Shown piece after piece: positions 6,258 through 8,187 of a stretch of DNA of 8,187 bases (its first letter is position 1; each line of letters opens with the position of its first letter). The notes below the pieces were generated by a model. That model was not told the origin of the DNA, made no database searches, and was given only the letters and a program-made list of their open reading frames with translations. Where the stretch lies: assembly GCA_934376945.1 (NCBI GenBank), contig CAKRPI010000092.1:1-8187 (forward strand), given 5' to 3'. A program made the translations under genes and the position numbers. Source of the stretch: an uncultured Lachnospiraceae bacterium. Lineage in GTDB: Bacteria > Bacillota > Clostridia > Lachnospirales > Lachnospiraceae.

Positions 6258-6607
6258 AAATTTATCCTTTCCGTTCATGCCGACGGAAAAACCGCCTCAA
6301 ATGGCAAAGCAGCAAAGTAACTGTCCATTTTTCTCACATGACAGATGTAGCTATAATGCTATGATGCCAGTAAGGCATCTTTTAACCTTAATACCATACT
6401 ATAACAGAAAGCCGGCGCAGGTGCAAGCCGTTGCCTTGGCAGAACGTTTGTTTCTTGTTTTGGGGACGTATTCCTGTTTTTATCGCAAGGTGTGCGCCAT
6501 GCAAATATATCAAATATATTTTTTGCTCACCCCCATAAAGGCGAGAATCATCTCATATCCGGTATAAGGGCAGAGAATCCTGCTGCGTTATGCGAACAAT
6601 CTGCTTG
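6258..6607 (-). other. Intergenic region between the LysM gene and the DUF5711-like gene
   Basis: No coding frame with a ribosome binding site was found. Minus-strand contents are the promoter at 6398-6426 and, in its leader, a 6-bp hairpin GATGCC/GGCATC (6363-6379), a longer weak hairpin with AAATGG/CCATTT arms, and GGCGG/CCGTC around T5 just before the gene. Between the LysM stop and the promoter there is a degenerate direct repeat (6530-6549 and 6559-6579) and a CTCGCC/GGTGAG hairpin followed by A6, not T, so no convincing terminator for the LysM gene was seen. Partial read-through into the downstream operon is possible. Confidence 0.5.
6398..6426 (-). promoter_or_regulatory. Promoter of the DUF5711-like/CvpA operon
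   Basis: -35 TTGCAC (6426 to 6421), 17-nt spacer, -10 TATAGT (6403 to 6398). The predicted start near 6391 leaves a leader of about 130 nt before the ATG at 6257, long enough for the small hairpins described for this gap. Confidence 0.7.
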
Positions 6608-7939
6608 TCACGGAAGTATGATTTTCTGGCCCGGCAGAATCATATTTGCATCTGTAATTCCGTTCTCCTTACAGAGCAGCTCCAGCTTATCGAAATTTCC
6701 GTAATATTTGCTGCAGATATCAGCAAGGGTATCGCCTTCACGAATAATATACAGCGCCTGCGTCCGCCGCACCCCTGCAGACGTCGTCTGCACCGCATTA
6801 TTCTCACCGTCATTGCCCGACTCACTTTGCGCCGTCACAGAATCTGCATTCCCGCCTTTTCCAGATGCCGCCTCCACTGTATTCCCCGCACTTTCCGTAT
6901 CCCATGCACCGCCTGCTGCTTCTACGGTTCCTGTACTTTCTGTATTTCCTGTGTCTTTTGCATCCCCCGCACTTTCCATAACCCCCGTATCCTCTGCGTT
7001 TTCTGCACCTTCTGTATTTCCTCCATTTTTTATATTCGCTGCTGTTTCCATACGCTCCGCCCTGCCTGCTTCACCGCTTTGCAGCGCACCGTTTGTCTCT
7101 GTAAGCCCTCCAGATGCAGTCAGATTTCCTCCTGCAATACGGTTTTCTGTATTTTTGTTGTCAATATCCGTTTCGAATTCCATGCCTGCTGTATCCAGAT
7201 AAATGTTGTCCTGTCCCTCATTTTCCGACACATTGCCGGAACGATTCAGCGTCTGGCGTACTCTTTTGAGATTATCCATTTTTGTCACTGTCACCGCTGC
7301 TACAGCAAGCACCGTCACAACAAAAAAAGAGCTCGCCATCTTCAGCATACTGCTGCTCTTTTTCTCGCTCCTGATTCGTACCTTTTCCCGGAAACTTTTG
7401 ATTGCTTTATCCGGAAAACTCTCTTTTTCCACCCGGTCCTCTTTAAACTCTTCCGAAAGATAGGCCTGCATTTTTCGGTTCTGCTCATAAAAAATGAAAT
7501 AACCTTTTATTTTGTGATAAGCCCCGTCACGCTGTGCATACAGTGTTTCCTCCTGTTCCTGCAGATGGTATACAATGCGCCCTGCATCCTCGATCCGTGT
7601 CCGTACCTCGCGAATCCGGTCTGTATCATAGGTTCCGATCACACAGCATCCCTGCACCGCCCAGTCCGGAAAATATTTTTTTCGCTGTTCCTCCAGCTTT
7701 TCCGCAAAATGCTCGGCTTCCCAGTCTCCCGGAAGCTCCAGAATTCCACGGATAAATACGTACTGTATTTCTCTCTCCTGCCTGCGTTCCCCAAAAAAGA
7801 TTCCCAGATAGCCCTCTTTTTCCTGCTGTTCTTTTTTATGGATACAGGTCATTACGTAATCTTCCAGACAGATTTTTTCCTCTCCCCGGACTTCTCCAAT
7901 CTGACGTATGTTCTTCGGCAGTTCTGTTTCTTTGCCCAT
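6608..7939 (-). CDS. Membrane-anchored LysM-domain protein with unusual N-terminal domain
   Basis: A 443-residue protein with three parts. Residues about 20-165 form a cytoplasmic globular domain (EGYLGIFFGER at 42-52, WAVQGCCVIGTYDTD at 93-107) whose strand order resembles a JAMM/MPN fold, but without the HxH zinc motif. One transmembrane helix (about 199-219) follows a basic stretch. Residues about 222-393 are a low-complexity G/N/E/T/A linker. A C-terminal LysM domain (about 396-443, YIIREGDTLADICSKYYG to ILPGQKIILP) should bind peptidoglycan outside. The frame opens at 7981, but only the ATG at 7939 has an AAGGAG site (10-nt spacing), so that start is used. It precedes the DUF5711-like and CvpA genes in the same direction. 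An envelope-linked role is likely; the exact function is unknown. Confidence 0.8.
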   Translation of the reverse strand: MGKETELPKNIRQIGEVRGEEKICLEDYVMTCIHKKEQQEKEGYLGIFFGERRQEREIQYVFIRGILELPGDWEAEHFAEKLEEQRKKYFPDWAVQGCCVIGTYDTDRIREVRTRIEDAGRIVYHLQEQEETLYAQRDGAYHKIKGYFIFYEQNRKMQAYLSEEFKEDRVEKESFPDKAIKSFREKVRIRSEKKSSSMLKMASSFFVVTVLAVAAVTVTKMDNLKRVRQTLNRSGNVSENEGQDNIYLDTAGMEFETDIDNKNTENRIAGGNLTASGGLTETNGALQSGEAGRAERMETAANIKNGGNTEGAENAEDTGVMESAGDAKDTGNTESTGTVEAAGGAWDTESAGNTVEAASGKGGNADSVTAQSESGNDGENNAVQTTSAGVRRTQALYIIREGDTLADICSKYYGNFDKLELLCKENGITDANMILPGQKIILP

Positions 7940-7994
7940 ACTCTGTTCACTCCTTTTTCTGGCTTCTCTACACTCTACCATACACTTTATGCAG

Positions 7995-8022
7995 ATTTTA
8001 GTATTTCATGGACAAAAAACAA
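7995..8022 (-). promoter_or_regulatory. Candidate promoter of the LysM gene
   Basis: -35-like TTGTTT (8022 to 8017), 16-nt spacer, -10-like TAAAAT (8000 to 7995), giving a leader of about 50 nt to the ATG at 7939. It is weaker than the other promoters here. A CATAAAGT at about 7991-7984 loosely resembles a sporulation sigma-E -10 box, but no good partner -35 was seen. Confidence 0.35.
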
Positions 8023-8187
8023 ATTTTTTTCTTTTGCCGCATACCCTTCGTCTGCGTTGGATACACTGAACTGTAAAAGTAACCGTCGTCTCTATCACAA
8101 AAAGCAAACAGATGTACTCTCGGAATCTTTTTGTGCTTGATTTTGTGAGAAGATTTTTTGTCAGTTGTGCCCAAATTTCTGAGGCGT
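8006..8187 (-). other. Unassigned upstream region with inverted repeat and open frames
   Basis: On the minus strand two frames stay open from the window edge, to a TAA at 8000-7998 and a TGA at 8008-8006 (about 60 codons each). Either could be the tail of an upstream gene, but the translations are rich in K, R, F and C, look unlike a known family, and two overlapping open frames argue against both. A perfect 9-bp inverted repeat (CACAAAAAG at 8096-8104, CTTTTTGTG at 8127-8135) with a 22-nt spacer lies inside; neither strand has a T-run after it. Confidence 0.3.

Noticed and set aside
6258..6278. Seven-codon longer start for the DUF5711-like gene
   Set aside because: There is no ribosome binding site before the ATG at 6278, while AAAGGA is well placed before the ATG at 6257.
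6330..6360. Plus-strand TATAAT as a promoter
   Set aside because: No acceptable -35 lies 16-18 nt upstream and no plus-strand gene follows.
6425..6460. LexA/SOS box near AACAAACGTTCT
   Set aside because: Only one half-site resembles the Firmicutes GAAC-N4-GTTC pattern; the other half does not match.
7940..7981. Fourteen-codon longer start for the LysM gene
   Set aside because: There is no ribosome binding site before the ATG at 7981, while AAGGAG precedes the ATG at 7939.
6590..8140. 516-codon plus-strand open frame
   Set aside because: It lies antisense to the LysM gene, has no ribosome binding site and is rich in C, H, F and R, as expected from the complement of a Glu/Lys-rich low-complexity gene. 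The minus-strand frame has recognisable domains.

Overview
The window looks like chromosomal DNA from a low- to mid-GC Firmicute, most likely a Lachnospiraceae-type gut Clostridium. The evidence is strong AAGGAG/GGGAGG ribosome binding sites, a T-box riboswitch, near-consensus TTGACA-17-TAnnnT promoters and the gene families present. All five credible genes lie on the minus strand, so the window reads right to left. The long plus-strand frames are shadows.

Right to left: 7940-8187 is an upstream region with a weak promoter candidate and an inverted repeat. 6608-7939 encodes a single-pass membrane protein with an unrecognised N-terminal domain (possibly a degenerate JAMM/MPN fold), a low-complexity external linker and a C-terminal LysM domain. 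6258-6607 is a gap with a good promoter (6398-6426). 4977-6257 encodes a DUF5711-like membrane-anchored beta-propeller-like protein, and 3934-4887 an enlarged CvpA-family membrane protein; these two probably form one operon. A new promoter at 3875-3903 follows, 30 nt after the cvpA stop, then a full T-box leader with a TGG (Trp) specifier. It controls the ABC transporter genes trpX (binding protein), trpY (permease) and trpZ (ATPase). The operon ends at a 44-nt perfectly palindromic terminator (252-295). The left 250 bases hold two leftward promoters for a gene outside the window.

The three trp genes form one tryptophan-uptake unit: uncharged tRNA-Trp should stabilise the leader antiterminator and allow transcription. 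The specifier codon, the UGGC bulge (matching the G discriminator base of bacterial tRNA-Trp) and the trpXYZ gene content agree.

The least explained feature is a repeated, structured element in three copies on the transcribed strand of this operon: two in tandem between trpX and trpY and one just after trpZ. All three fold into the same two-part hairpin with changes that preserve pairing. Several pairs are G-U wobbles in the minus-strand RNA but would be mismatches on the plus strand, which points to selection at the RNA level. A second oddity is the TrpX signal peptide, where a lipobox-like M-I-T-G is followed by serine instead of cysteine.
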